Shown here: piece after piece, positions 1-9,428 of the stretch
Numbering within the stretch: position 1 is the first letter of the stretch
How the letters are laid out: every line of letters begins with the position of its first letter
Assembly: GCF_900156425.1 (NCBI RefSeq)
Contig: NZ_FTNO01000003.1
Location: 124,001 to 188,000 of the forward strand
Direction of reading: 5' to 3'
Origin: Haladaptatus litoreus
GTDB lineage: Archaea; Halobacteriota; Halobacteria; Halobacteriales; Haladaptataceae
Length of the DNA: 64,000 nt
Translations under genes and position numbers: made by a program
Notes under the pieces: generated by a model
What the model was told of the DNA's origin: nothing
Database searches by the model: none
What the model saw: only the letters and a program-made list of their open reading frames with translations

Positions 1-192
1 CCCGAAACGCCGTGAGCATCATCTGCACTAATACGCTCCTCTCACGGTGAGTCGTGGCGGTGTCACAATCGCTCCATCCCGAGGTGAGCCATCGCGTTCC
101 GCCTTGTTAAACGAAACGTTCTTTCCACAGATTAGAATCGCCTGAGAGTGGCCTGCCGATGCGTCCGTGATGCGGTTCGCCTCGCTGATAGA

Positions 193-247
193 TTTTGGTA
201 GGCCTAAATTTCGGAATGCTTTTAACTATTTAGGCGAGCCTAAAACG
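193..247 (+). promoter_or_regulatory. Iron-responsive promoter with DtxR-type boxes
   Basis: A 16-bp palindrome, TTTAGGC-GA-GCCTAAA, lies at 229-244 and ends 4 nt before the start codon. A second, imperfect copy lies at 194-208 and contains the perfect 8-mer TAGGCCTA. A TATA-like TTTTAA sits at 220-225, between the two boxes and about 25 nt before the ATG, so the transcript is probably leaderless. The half-sites match the DtxR/SirR/Idr family consensus (TTAGG...CCTAA). Inference: an iron-loaded DtxR-type repressor covers the TATA and start site and shuts the gene off when iron is plentiful. Confidence 0.75.
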
Positions 248-248
248 T

Positions 249-1475
249 ATGTCGGACGATTCCAGCGGCCACGAGACACCGACGCGCAGAGACTACATGA
301 AGTACGGCGGGACAGTCATCGGTGGCGGCCTGCTCGCCGGTTGCACGGGTGACAGTCCTGAGACCGACACCTCGACCGACGAAACGACGATTGAAGAGGC
401 GGATACCTCGACAGAAGATGGGAGCAACACGGTCGAGATGTTCCCCGTCGGAGAAGTCGAATTCGAAGAAGTCCCCGAGACGTGGACGTCAACGTCGAAC
501 GATGCGTGGGCGGATATGGCGATTGCGCTCGGCCAAGCGGACGGGTGCCGAACGCCGGGTGCTCGCACCCAGATATATTATGACGCCCTCGGTATCGAGG
601 TTGACACCGATTGGCCGTGGTTGTGGCAGGACGGCGGTTACTCGAAAGAGATGTTCTATGAGCGTGATGCGGACTTACACCTCCTCGATCCGAACTTAGT
701 GATGCAGTGGGACAGCAACTGGAACGAATCTGACATTGAGGAGATCGAGTCGAACGTCGGCCCCTTCTTTTGCTGCTACAACCGGCGGGTCACGAACGAG
801 TGGCAGAAAGAACTCGACTACCCGGAGAGGGTCCCGTCGATGTTGGAGGCCTTCGAGAAGCTCGGCGAGGTATTCGAAGAGGAAGAACGCGTCGAGGGAT
901 TTCTGGACGTACACGCCGAGATGCAAGCGGAACTCGATGACCGACTGAACGGCGTCGAACCGGCCACAGTTGGTCTCATCAACGGCGGGTCGGAGCCTGC
1001 GAAGGGAAAGTTCTACCCCCTTAATATCTCCGATTCCGGCTACGAGATGAAGACGTATCAGGATCTCGGCGTCGAAGATGAATTCGCTAAACTCGACGAC
1101 GGGGTATACGGAGGCACTATCGACTACGAGAAACTCCTCGAAGTCGATCCGGGGGTAATCGTCGTCCAGTGGGAGATCATCAACACTGATGCCAACCACT
1201 TCGATCCCGAGGCGTTCGATGAACAGTTCGTCGCACCGATGGAAGAAGATCCGGTTGGGAGTCAACTGACCGCCGTCCAGCAAGGGAACGTATACCCGGG
1301 ACCGTACCCCGAACAGGGGCCGATTGCGAACCTCTTCCAGACGGAACTCACGGGCCAGCTACTCTATCCGGAGCAGTTCGGGGAGTTCGACCCGCAAGCG
1401 TACCCCGAGGTCCCTGAGGAGTACCAGCTGTTCGACCGTCAGCGCGTCGCAGACATCATCAACGGCGACATCTGA
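249..1475 (+). CDS. Iron-siderophore-type ABC substrate-binding lipoprotein
   Basis: This is a 408-aa secreted binding protein of the FepB/BtuF-like class. The N-terminus has a twin-arginine motif (RRDYMK, about residue 14) followed by a glycine-rich stretch and a lipobox (LLAGC), so export by Tat and lipid anchoring are expected. A Thr/Asp/Glu-rich linker follows, then the binding domain, which opens with the family's typical segment around FEEVPETW and ALGQADG. The iron boxes overlapping its start support a ferric-siderophore or haem ligand. No permease or ATPase gene lies next to it in this window; a partner may lie upstream of base 1 or elsewhere. The exact ligand cannot be read from the sequence. 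Confidence 0.85.
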   Translation: MSDDSSGHETPTRRDYMKYGGTVIGGGLLAGCTGDSPETDTSTDETTIEEADTSTEDGSNTVEMFPVGEVEFEEVPETWTSTSNDAWADMAIALGQADGCRTPGARTQIYYDALGIEVDTDWPWLWQDGGYSKEMFYERDADLHLLDPNLVMQWDSNWNESDIEEIESNVGPFFCCYNRRVTNEWQKELDYPERVPSMLEAFEKLGEVFEEEERVEGFLDVHAEMQAELDDRLNGVEPATVGLINGGSEPAKGKFYPLNISDSGYEMKTYQDLGVEDEFAKLDDGVYGGTIDYEKLLEVDPGVIVVQWEIINTDANHFDPEAFDEQFVAPMEEDPVGSQLTAVQQGNVYPGPYPEQGPIANLFQTELTGQLLYPEQFGEFDPQAYPEVPEEYQLFDRQRVADIINGDI

Positions 1476-1778
1476 GCGCAGAAATCGTTCGATAGTTTAT
1501 ATTGCAGCGGTCGATTTTCCCTGACAATCTGCTGGATGCATCCTCTGTATCGGTCGCGCCCCCTTCTGACGAGTATCAGATATGTTGCGATATATTTCAC
1601 TTTATCGTTCACCTGCACGTGGAAGTAAGCTGCTCTCCAAACTAGCCTTCTTGCTGCTCGTCACCGGGGCCCTCACTGAAATGGAAACGATTGAATGTTC
1701 TGACGAATCCGTCTCTTGTTCACCTTGCTATGGCAGATAAGTGGTCCAGTTCATCTCAAATACTTCCCCTAATCTATG
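1476..1778. other. Intergenic, no gene seen
   Basis: This is AT-richer spacer between the binding-protein gene and the convergent HalOD1 gene. I see no reading frame with family character, no RNA gene and no clear hairpin. Confidence 0.5.
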
Positions 1779-2114
1779 TCAATTAGTGCTGAAGTCGGTG
1801 GGATGAGAGAGGGTGATAGCACCGCCATCCTGGACACGAACAGTATAGTCTTCGTATTGAAATCGAACCCGTCTGTTGGTATTTCGGGGCGTCTCGCCAT
1901 GACGGGATTCAAATAGAGCATCGAGAGCTTCTGGGTCCACGGAGTTTGAGAGAATCGCTAATTCGGTCGGCTCGACGTCGTTCAGTGTGGCGACAGTGCT
2001 GATAAGGGTTCCACTCACTGAGTCTATTTTGGGATCGAAAGTGACGTGATGCGTCGTTTGATTGGCGTGATCGTCTTGTTGCTCGGAACTATCGCGATGG
2101 TTGTGATCGGTCAT
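1779..2114 (-). CDS. HalOD1 domain protein
   Basis: This is a 111-aa protein. After a His/Asp/Gln-rich N-terminus it matches the halobacterial output domain 1 pattern: an N-terminal helix (VSGTLISTVATLNDVEP), then a DPEALDALF segment, then a short beta-hairpin ending in VRVQDGGAITL. HalOD1 proteins are small haloarchaeal proteins presumed to act as signalling output or regulatory modules; their biochemical role is unknown. The reading frame extends 26 codons further upstream, but the ATG at 2114 is preferred because the domain and family proteins begin soon after it. The gene stands alone. Confidence 0.75.
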   Translation of the reverse strand: MTDHNHRDSSEQQDDHANQTTHHVTFDPKIDSVSGTLISTVATLNDVEPTELAILSNSVDPEALDALFESRHGETPRNTNRRVRFQYEDYTVRVQDGGAITLSHPTDFSTN

Positions 2115-2281
2115 GATATGCGTCGAGCGTATATGAACTGTATGTTGCGCCCCACGCGGTTTTAACTTCTCACGTGTATGATATGCCATCAATGGAATAC
2201 CACATTCACAATCGACAGTAGACGCACAGTGTCTGCTTGCTCATAGTACTCTACAGGTGTCTATCCTGATTAAACCCCTCG

Positions 2282-2488
2282 TTGACTCGGATTTGCACAC
2301 TTACGTGGTTTGCACTTCACGAATTGCTTGGCTGGGATGTCACGAACTACGCTGGGTCGTGGACAGAATGGGGTAATCTCGTTCGCCAACCCGTCGCGGT
2401 TGACGTCGATGATTCAGCTTCGGCCGACACAAAGAGTAGCACGTCGACACCGTTGGAAAACCACTACCAAACTCGAAGGCTCGGATGA
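2282..2488 (+). pseudogene. C-terminal remnant of thiosulfate sulfurtransferase (rhodanese)
   Basis: The frame reads [11 protein letters not shown] followed by [13 protein letters not shown], which is the hallmark C-terminal end of two-domain thiosulfate sulfurtransferases. Nothing upstream resembles the rest of that protein (no CRxG active-site loop), and the frame runs on into unrelated sequence after the conserved WGN segment. I read it as a relic of about 40 codons left by a deletion. Confidence 0.6.
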
Positions 2489-2583
2489 GAATTCTGCTCG
2501 ATTGCGTTTCGATAGATGACGAGTGATTGGTGAAAGCACGAAGCGACCAGCAATCTCCGCAACGTTTCGGTCAATTCAAATAG

Positions 2584-3933
2584 TCAGTCCAATGATGCCG
2601 TGTGCCACCCATCAAGTACGATGCCAAGAACGTCGCCAAGTTCGCGCATCTGTCCAGTGCCGACGAGGTAGTACGTCGTTGCCTCTACCCGCTCTCGCCA
2701 GCCCGGTATGTCGTCTTCGTAGTCTCCAACGCCGATATCACCTGCTCGGATTCGGTCCGATGCCGTTTGCGCGAGGACTCCTGCAAACGGTGAATCGTAT
2801 TTGTTCCGAACTGAGCGAAACGTCCTGACGGCACGGCGTTTCTCGCGGAATGCGTGCCCAGAGTCGTACTCGGAGTCGTCGGGCGACACGTCGAGTTCCG
2901 ACAGCGTGAACGCATGCGCTTTTCGGGCGAGTAATGCTCGTGCAACTTCGACCAGACGCACGACGGTATGCCCAGTGCGATAGCCATCTGCGTCGAATCC
3001 GAAACGGAAATCGTTGTCATAACAGAGTGCAAACAGCTCCCACCGAGCCGCCCCGTACGGTGTCTCGTGGGTGAGTTCCAGTTCGTCTTCGATTTTCGTT
3101 CGCATCTCATCGCGCCGTGGGAACTCGTTGATTGCATTCGTGAGCGTCGTCACTGCATCGTTCAAGACGGCCATGGAGGAACTAGCGTCGCTGGAGAGCC
3201 CTTCGCGATACAGGTCACGGTAGTAGCGAGCATTCCGAAGGTACTGTTTCGCTTGGATGTGTGACCCCCACGTGCTTGCCACGTCGCGGTCTGAATAATC
3301 GTTGGCACTAGCGACACCGCCTGCATGTATTCCGGAGCGATGTGAATTCAGCCGAGCGAACGAAAGTTGACGTTCGGTAGCGTAAAGATACGCGAAATCT
3401 CGAGCCGGGTTGGAGACGGCGTAGTCTGCGAAGGAGTCGAGAACAGCATCAGTTTCTTTCCGAAGTTGCATGCCACGGTCGACGAGTGCTTCCGGTTCCA
3501 CTTCGTCGAGCACGACTTTTGCATAGCCAATAACTTCGCCAGCGAATTGCATTCCGTACGTTGCCGCGAAGAGTCGTTCTCTGGGATTCGATTCGTCCCT
3601 TGCGGACTCCAACCAACCGCCGGAGGGGTCGCTGTTGTCGAGGTGGAACGCGAGATCCTCGGGGAGAGTGTTCACATCGATACGTTCCTGAAGCGTCTTC
3701 GCTTGCGCAACCGTTTCTTCGAGCAGTTCGACGGCCTCGTCAGCGTGTTCCGCAGAAATTTCGGGTCGCCAGAGATGACCGGGAGGTTCAGGGTACAATT
3801 CAAGGGCGATATCCGTCACCGAATCCGGAAGCCACGCTGGAGCAAGGAGTCCAGTACTCACAAGACTCCCACCGAGGGCGACTCCGCTTCCGGCGAGGAG
3901 GGTTCGGCGTGTGACCGAAATATCAGGAACCAT
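2584..3933 (-). CDS. TAT-exported haloarchaeal protein of unknown function
   Basis: This is a 449-aa protein. It starts MVPDISVTRRTLLAG, with a twin-arginine pair and a Gly/Ala/Leu-rich hydrophobic stretch (about residues 9-35), so it is probably exported by Tat; no lipobox cysteine is visible. The rest is largely helical and charged, with repeated patches such as AVELLEET and ARALLARKA, and no catalytic motif I recognise. The frame opens 29 codons earlier, but the ATG at 3933 is chosen because it places the signal peptide at the N-terminus and has an AT-rich TATA-like stretch (TTAAAATTAAA) just upstream. It may be a surface or cell-envelope protein. Confidence 0.7.
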   Translation of the reverse strand: MVPDISVTRRTLLAGSGVALGGSLVSTGLLAPAWLPDSVTDIALELYPEPPGHLWRPEISAEHADEAVELLEETVAQAKTLQERIDVNTLPEDLAFHLDNSDPSGGWLESARDESNPRERLFAATYGMQFAGEVIGYAKVVLDEVEPEALVDRGMQLRKETDAVLDSFADYAVSNPARDFAYLYATERQLSFARLNSHRSGIHAGGVASANDYSDRDVASTWGSHIQAKQYLRNARYYRDLYREGLSSDASSSMAVLNDAVTTLTNAINEFPRRDEMRTKIEDELELTHETPYGAARWELFALCYDNDFRFGFDADGYRTGHTVVRLVEVARALLARKAHAFTLSELDVSPDDSEYDSGHAFREKRRAVRTFRSVRNKYDSPFAGVLAQTASDRIRAGDIGVGDYEDDIPGWRERVEATTYYLVGTGQMRELGDVLGIVLDGWHTASLD

Positions 3934-4276
3934 ATGTTCTTGTTTAATTTTAATGATCACAAATGTGTCGTTTGCGCCCGTGATTAGATCCGGTTCTCCG
4001 CTAATCCATGGAGAGTACAACTGCTGTGGTTTCCTACGAGTGTTACCGCCCGGTATTTATCCCGACTATATTTTTGCTCCGAAGTTTGAATTCTCTTCCA
4101 GCGCTTGACCGAATACGACCGTCTGTAAGGAGAGCACTGGAGAATTTTTCAATATGGGTGACCGCTGACCAACGGTGGGCTACAAGGTGGTTAGTCTTGA
4201 ACAGTATTCTTCGCTCCTCAGTGGTGGAGAAGAGCATCTTTCGAAACGGGGTAGCTTTCCACTACCGTTGGAGCAG

Positions 4277-4654
4277 TCATTCGAGCGTTGTTTTTGCGTA
4301 CTGGGTGAGTGGGCCAACGATGATTCCTTCGACCACAAAAGTAGGAATGATCATCACGGCGATGGTGGCGGACGTATACGTGCCAACGAAGACAGCAAGA
4401 CCGACGTGAGCGGCAGTAAGAATGGTACTCACCGCGCTGAACATTCCCATTAGTATCACGGTTGCGATGGCACCGAAGACCCCGGCAAGTGCCCCATCGA
4501 ACAACCCATCAGAGACCGTCTCTGCGGTCCATCCTGCGATGAGTCCACCGAGAATCCCCCACGGAGCGAGCGCACCACTGCCACCGACACTCCCTGCGAG
4601 CGCACTACTCGCTGCTGTGAGTGACGCTCCAAGATAGACGGCTTTGCTAACCAT
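4277..4654 (-). CDS. Small four-helix membrane protein (DUF5518-like)
   Basis: This 125-aa protein is almost wholly hydrophobic, with about four membrane segments rich in Gly and Ala (for example GGLIAGW and GVFGAIATVILMGMF). Size and pattern match the haloarchaeal DUF5518-type membrane proteins, whose function is unknown. A GTG lies two codons upstream, but the ATG at 4654 is preferred. The AT-rich TATATA stretch near 4675-4685 lies at promoter distance. No functional partner is adjacent. Confidence 0.65.
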   Translation of the reverse strand: MVSKAVYLGASLTAASSALAGSVGGSGALAPWGILGGLIAGWTAETVSDGLFDGALAGVFGAIATVILMGMFSAVSTILTAAHVGLAVFVGTYTSATIAVMIIPTFVVEGIIVGPLTQYAKTTLE

Positions 4655-5397
4655 TCGCACTAGTGCAATGCTGTTCTATATATGTTTTTGGCTAGACCAG
4701 AGTAACACCACTGGGCCTTCGATTCTGAATGAATTCGTTTACTGATGATTGGAAAATTCTCGCTATGCGGGCGACAGAACACAATGGTATGAAGAGTTTA
4801 CGCAGTGTGATGGAGATGAACTACAACTACCCGACAATGATGACGTAAGCCACACAGCCTATCTCGAGGCGCATCGTACATGTACAAACTTGAACAGAAT
4901 CACGTCTGCCGGAAAGGTTATTTCACAGATCTATGAACATATTCATAGTTGTAATGAATTGACGTGCATTCCTACGAGCTACTGGAGGAGCGACCCTACT
5001 CACAGTGGGTGCAAAGCGTTTCTTGCCTACCGTATCTGCAAGTAGCGATAAGATGGTGCCGTTCACTGAAGCGGTGGTCGGGGGGATAGCGGACGAACAG
5101 GCGCGATTCCCGATGATGGCCCCACTGGCCCCTATGTCACACGGAACTGGATGCAAGATGAAACATGGTTCTGTGATAGTCCGACAATTACCAACGGCAC
5201 TGCCTATGTTTCTGCTCTTTCCGCCATCAGGCTGTCGACAGAGAGGAGAAAGCTCGTGAATTCTATGACAACAGATAAAATGAAGCGGGAAGTGAAGTAT
5301 TGGAATTATTCACTGAAGCCTGTGTCTCAGAAATCCGTGGTGATATAGATCGACTTCTACAGATGCTCGGATAAAACCGCAAACGGACTGCAACTGG
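4655..5397. other. Intergenic stretch with decayed coding sequence
   Basis: No intact gene is supported here. Short frames exist on both strands (about 4749-5045 plus, 4923-5156 minus) but show no family features. The end of the stretch (5225-5374) keeps coding character and is listed separately. Confidence 0.4.
5225..5374 (+). pseudogene. Decayed helical C-terminus interrupted by TAA
   Basis: One frame reads HQAVDREEKAREFYDNR, a TAA stop, then NEAGSEVLELFTEACVSEI and RGDIDRLLQMLG before a second TAA. The amphipathic, acidic helical composition on both sides of the stop is like that of haloarchaeal regulator C-termini and unlike random frame. The upstream part lacks a start codon. The parent family was not identified. 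Confidence 0.3.
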
Positions 5398-5571
5398 TTA
5401 CCGGTTCGCGATGTACCGGGCAATGATTGCAATCGGGATGACAGGGATTGCAGCAGCCGTCACTATCAGAATCACCAAAATAATGAGTTTCACGAATGTC
5501 CCGGAATCATCCCAAACCGCTTTTGTTATGCTGTCAATCCCCCGTGCAATGCGTTTGATTCGTCCAGCCAT
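5398..5571 (-). CDS. Small membrane protein, 57 aa
   Basis: A basic N-terminus (MAGRIKRIARGID) is followed by a short linker and one long hydrophobic helix (LIILVILIVTAAAIPVIPIAI), then RYIANR. This is a sensible single-span membrane protein, but no family was recognised. The start at 5571 (ATG) is preferred over the codons just upstream. It has no nearby partner and could be an orphan small protein. Confidence 0.4.
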   Translation of the reverse strand: MAGRIKRIARGIDSITKAVWDDSGTFVKLIILVILIVTAAAIPVIPIAIIARYIANR

Positions 5572-5979
5572 CTGAATCACTTCCCCAATGTTCTACTAGC
5601 TTCTTGATTCCCAGCATACTGAGGTACGCTTTTTGGCTAGTGTTCCAACAGGAAGTCTAATCCGCAGGAAAACGACTTCGGTTGAGTTCTCTCCTACGCA
5701 AAAAGTACATTCGTCGATTTGAAGTACCGTCATATCTGTCTTAGATGTCATAGAAGTCTAAGTTCGCATAGAGTTTCGAACGGATCCTATTTTGGTTGAA
5801 GCGTAGATTTTGAACACGTCCTGTACGCCAGTAGAGTCCGACAGTGGAATCACTGTCAGCAATTCCAGAGGGGAAATATCGAGCAGCGAGTGATAGCCGC
5901 GACGATAATAACTACGACCACAGACAGAGATCCCAAACTCGCCTCCAAATAGAACCGTGAAAGCGATTAACGTCGTATA
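5572..5979. other. Intergenic, no gene seen
   Basis: This is AT-rich spacer between the small membrane protein gene and the end of the YjiH gene. No convincing reading frame, RNA gene or repeat was seen. Confidence 0.4.
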
Positions 5980-7401
5980 TTAGAGCATCCCAAATGCGGC
6001 GAACAGATGCGTCATACCAGCAATGAGCGGAACAAGAATCATCGTTCGCATGACGAACAAAGTGACAAGATCTCGAAGTTGAATCGGAACGTCACTGAAC
6101 ATGTCCAGAATCATTGGACCAACGCTCGAGAAGAAAATCAACTGTGAAACAGCGAGCACAGCGACGAAGAACTTTGCTTTCGTCGCTGTTTCAGTTACGA
6201 GGAGTACCGGAACGTACATTTCAGTGATACCGACGATGGTAGCGGGCGCAACAGCCTCTGCGTTGGGAATTCCTAGCGCTGCAATGATTGGGACGAGTGG
6301 TTTGCCGAGAATATCGAAAACGGGAGTGTTTGCAGAGAGCAGTGTCGCGGCCAATCCAACGGCGAGGATGGTTCCGAGGATGAGTGCCGTGAGTTTTACA
6401 CCGTCAATAAACCCACGTTTTGCGGCGTGTGCGAACGAATCACCATCTCTCGCTTTTGTAGTTGCTTCATTAATTGCGAGTCGAAGGTAGTCGCTGATCG
6501 ATCCCGTAAATGGGAGTTCAGGATCCGGTTCTGCGATATATTCATCTGGCGTTGTTGCAATGGGGGGAAGGCGAACGAGAATGATAGCAGTGATGATGAC
6601 ACACAGGAAGTATGCACTAAAGATGAGTGGGAACAAATGGAGGAGTTCGAGTGTCGCAGCGACAATACCGACGAATCCAATCGAGACGGTTGAGAAACAA
6701 GTGGCGATCGTAAAGACATCGCGCTTATGATAGCCACCATTTTCGAAGACATTCCGAGTGACGTAGAGGCCAACGCTATAGGAGCCAACCCACGAGGCCA
6801 GGCTGTCGAGTGCTGCCCGACCAGGTACTTTGAACAGTGGCTTCATTATTGGTCGTGCGAGCGTTCCGACGAACTCGAGACCGCCGAGTGCAACGAAAAT
6901 AGTAATGAAAACAGCACCAAGAGGAATGATCACTCCCACGCTATACACTAGTGATCCCCACATCAACCCACCGGTGCCAGGTGTATGGAGTATCTCTGGG
7001 CCAAGTTTGAAGAACATAATTGGTGCCAGAACGAGGCCAGCTAGTCGAAGTCCCCAAAAGACATTCGATGTCTCGAAGTACGAGAGATTATATCCCGCGA
7101 ACGTACCATCACCAAGCATTGCGAACGTCGTTAGGACACCGCCAGCAACGATGATCGCCAGCGAATAGACACCAACGGCAGTTGGAAATGTCTCGGTGAG
7201 AAAACTAACAGCAATATCGAACGGTACCGTAATCTCTCCTTGATATGGAACTGGAAGGAGAAAGAATACGCCGCCGATAAGAAATGCGACCACGAACTTT
7301 ACGACTGGTTGTATGGCGAAGTCTTCGAGATCGATATCGTCGATGCTTCTCTGCGAGTGTTCAGCATTGATGGTGTAAAGGGAGTTTTCTTCGGAAGACA
7401 T
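5980..7401 (-). CDS. YjiH family membrane protein (nucleoside-recognition/Gate domain)
   Basis: This is a 473-aa integral membrane protein with roughly ten hydrophobic segments. Overall length, the cytoplasmic loop with ARDGDSFAHAAKRGF, the segment GIPNAEAVAPATIVGITEMYVP and the end SVGPMILDMF fit the YjiH family, whose core is a nucleoside-recognition (Gate) domain. The transported solute of this family is not firmly known. The ATG at 7401 is preferred over one five codons upstream because a TATA-like TTTAATAC lies about 27 nt upstream of it, giving a leaderless transcript. The gene is single, with an operator-like palindrome next to its promoter. Confidence 0.8.
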   Translation of the reverse strand: MSSEENSLYTINAEHSQRSIDDIDLEDFAIQPVVKFVVAFLIGGVFFLLPVPYQGEITVPFDIAVSFLTETFPTAVGVYSLAIIVAGGVLTTFAMLGDGTFAGYNLSYFETSNVFWGLRLAGLVLAPIMFFKLGPEILHTPGTGGLMWGSLVYSVGVIIPLGAVFITIFVALGGLEFVGTLARPIMKPLFKVPGRAALDSLASWVGSYSVGLYVTRNVFENGGYHKRDVFTIATCFSTVSIGFVGIVAATLELLHLFPLIFSAYFLCVIITAIILVRLPPIATTPDEYIAEPDPELPFTGSISDYLRLAINEATTKARDGDSFAHAAKRGFIDGVKLTALILGTILAVGLAATLLSANTPVFDILGKPLVPIIAALGIPNAEAVAPATIVGITEMYVPVLLVTETATKAKFFVAVLAVSQLIFFSSVGPMILDMFSDVPIQLRDLVTLFVMRTMILVPLIAGMTHLFAAFGML

Positions 7402-7424
7402 TAGGTACCTATTCACACTGTTGT

Positions 7425-7452
7425 AGGTATTAAACTACCCTCCTAGAGGAGG
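7425..7452 (-). promoter_or_regulatory. YjiH gene promoter with CCTCCT-AG-AGGAGG palindrome
   Basis: On the minus strand a TATA-like TTTAATAC (about 7427-7434) stands 26-33 nt before the start codon. Directly upstream of it, at 7439-7452, is the palindrome CCTCCTAGAGGAGG. Its position over the BRE suggests an operator. Read on the plus strand it is a hairpin followed by five Ts, so a terminator role is the alternative, although no plus-strand gene ends there. Confidence 0.45.
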
Positions 7453-7902
7453 TGTGTTTTTAACTTCTCGGTCTCCATGTTAGCGATTGGGTTGTCGAGG
7501 AAGGCGAACAGACGGAATCAGATGTTCAGTCAGAGAATGCGATTATGGACTTCAGTATCTGCAGATCGCTTCTCGCTCCAACTTACCAATCATGTCATAA
7601 CCCAGTTGAAATTTATTCTTCAGCTACATCTATTGCTCTGCATGACGTATTTACTTTCGAGAGGGAGGGGGAAGCAGATGGCTAACAGGCAGATACTGGC
7701 ATACCAAACCAATCAATTACATTGCCGATCCTCAGGAGCCATTCTTCTAGTCCGCAGTGGCATCAACCAGACCAAACATCGCCTCCCCTCAGGCGAAGAA
7801 AGGTACGGAGATATGGCAGTAGTTGGGAAAGCTGAGATTCGGCTGTAGCCGACATGGCTCACCCTTCTGCCGCCACATCCACCGATCTAAGGAGTGAGAA
7901 TA
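7453..7902. other. Intergenic, no gene seen
   Basis: This is the upstream region of the epoxide hydrolase gene. A plus-strand frame (7477-7848) is present but its composition is not haloarchaeal coding-like. A ribosome-binding GGAG lies at 7891-7894, 8 nt before the hydrolase ATG. Confidence 0.4.
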
Positions 7903-9102
7903 ATGTCAACTGCAATAGAAGTTAAACCCTTCAACATCGACGTTCCTGAAGAGGAACTTGACGACCTCCGCCGGCGCATCGCTGCCACGCGGTGGCCCGA
8001 CGAGGAACCGGTCACGGATGAATCGCAAGGCGTCCAGCTCGAGACGATTCAAAAACTCGCACGCTATTGGGAGACAGAGTACGATTGGCGCAAATGCGAG
8101 GCGAAACTGAACGCCCTCCCACAATTCATGACCGAGATCGACGGGCTAAACATCCATTTCATCCACGTTCGTTCAGAACACGAAGAGGCATTGCCGCTCA
8201 TCGCCACGCACGGATGGCCTGGCTCGGTCCTCGAGTTTATGGAGGTAATCGAGCCGCTTACCGATCCCACGGAACATGGCGGTAACGCATCGGACGCGTT
8301 CCATTTGGTGATTCCATCGATGCCGGGCTACGGGTTCTCAGACAAGCCGACCAAGACCGGCTGGGATCCCGGACGCATCGCGCATGCCTGGGTCGAGCTG
8401 ATGAAGCGACTGGGATATACGGAGTTTGTAGCCCAAGGCGGCGATTGGGGAGCGGCTATCTGCGACGTGATGGCTATGCAGGAACCGCCGGAATTGCTTG
8501 GCATTCACTCTAATATGCCGTCTACCGTTCCACCCGACGTGTCAAAGGCGCTTGTGCGCGGCGATCCGGCACCATCAGAGCTCTCGGACGATGAACGTCG
8601 GGCGTACGAGCGGCTGAACGAGTTCTTTACGAAGGACATAGGCTATGCAATCGAAATGGGGACGCGTCCACAGACGCTATACGGATTGTCGGACTCTCCC
8701 GTCGATCTGGCAGCGTGGATGCTTGACCACGACATCCGGAGCTACAAACGAATCGCAGGCCTCTTCGACGGCCAATCGTTTGGTGCCATCACACGAGACG
8801 ACATTCTCGACAATATCACGCTCTACTGGCTGACGAACACGGGAGTTTCTTCGGCTCGTCTCTACTGGAATACGCTTTACGAAGGAGAAGGCCGCTTCTA
8901 TGATGCTGTCGACGTCTCCATCCCGGCTGCCGTGAGCATCTTCCCTGACGAGATTCATCCAGCCCCGCGGAGTTGGACAGAGCAGGCGTATCACGACCTC
9001 ATCTATTACAACGAACTCGACGAAGGTGGGCACTTTGCGGCCTGGGAAGTGCCAGAACTGTTCATGTCCGAAGTTCAAGCAGCATTCAGACCACTCCGCT
9101 AA
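7903..9102 (+). CDS. Microsomal-type epoxide hydrolase
   Basis: This is a 399-aa alpha/beta-hydrolase that would open epoxides to vicinal diols. The N-terminal EHN lid segment covers about residues 1-110. The HGWPGS oxyanion motif is at 103-108, and the catalytic nucleophile Asp181 sits in GGDWGA. The catalytic histidine is His377 in GGHFAAWE near the C-terminus. These are all hallmarks of the microsomal epoxide hydrolase family. The ATG at 7903 is chosen because GGAG at 7891-7894 gives a proper Shine-Dalgarno spacing; the GTG at 7894 overlaps that site. A hairpin follows the stop. Natural substrate unknown; it may be a detoxification enzyme. Confidence 0.9.
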   Translation: MSTAIEVKPFNIDVPEEELDDLRRRIAATRWPDEEPVTDESQGVQLETIQKLARYWETEYDWRKCEAKLNALPQFMTEIDGLNIHFIHVRSEHEEALPLIATHGWPGSVLEFMEVIEPLTDPTEHGGNASDAFHLVIPSMPGYGFSDKPTKTGWDPGRIAHAWVELMKRLGYTEFVAQGGDWGAAICDVMAMQEPPELLGIHSNMPSTVPPDVSKALVRGDPAPSELSDDERRAYERLNEFFTKDIGYAIEMGTRPQTLYGLSDSPVDLAAWMLDHDIRSYKRIAGLFDGQSFGAITRDDILDNITLYWLTNTGVSSARLYWNTLYEGEGRFYDAVDVSIPAAVSIFPDEIHPAPRSWTEQAYHDLIYYNELDEGGHFAAWEVPELFMSEVQAAFRPLR

Positions 9103-9116
9103 TTAGAGGGAACGGC

Positions 9117-9133
9117 GGGCACACCATGTGCCC
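9117..9133 (+). terminator. Hairpin after epoxide hydrolase gene
   Basis: GGGCACA-CCA-TGTGCCC forms a 7-bp stem 15 nt after the stop codon. A second, weaker stem (GTGTCT/AGACAC) follows directly. There is no strong T-run, so termination is inferred from position. Confidence 0.4.
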
Positions 9134-9188
9134 GTGTCTTCTGTCAGACACGACACCATCAATGTCACGAGCGAGTAATTTTACAGAG

Positions 9189-9428
9189 CTTCGAACCAGG
9201 TCCAGCGCTCGGAACAGAATCCTGAGCTCGTCAACATCCGTGAGAAGCGAGCCGAAAGCCAGTAAGTCGAGGACAAGCACCTCGATGTCCTCGAGCATGC
9301 GAAGAACGTTGCCAAAACGAACGATATGATGGTTGCACGGTCGGGCCATCGGGAGGTTGCGACTCACTATGGCTGTGCGTACACGAACGACGGCTATCGG
9401 GTGATGGAGGAAATGGCTGAACGCGTGC
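9189..9428 (+). repeat. Repeat A, copy 1 of 2 (direct)
   Basis: About 240 bp that aligns by eye to 19753-19992 in the same orientation, with scattered mostly third-position differences. Third-position divergence implies both descend from a coding sequence that was under selection before it decayed. Confidence 0.75.

Noticed and set aside
4749..5045. 98-codon frame in the 4.7-5.4 kb gap
   Set aside because: Composition is not acidic, it has no promoter or ribosome site, and no recognisable family.
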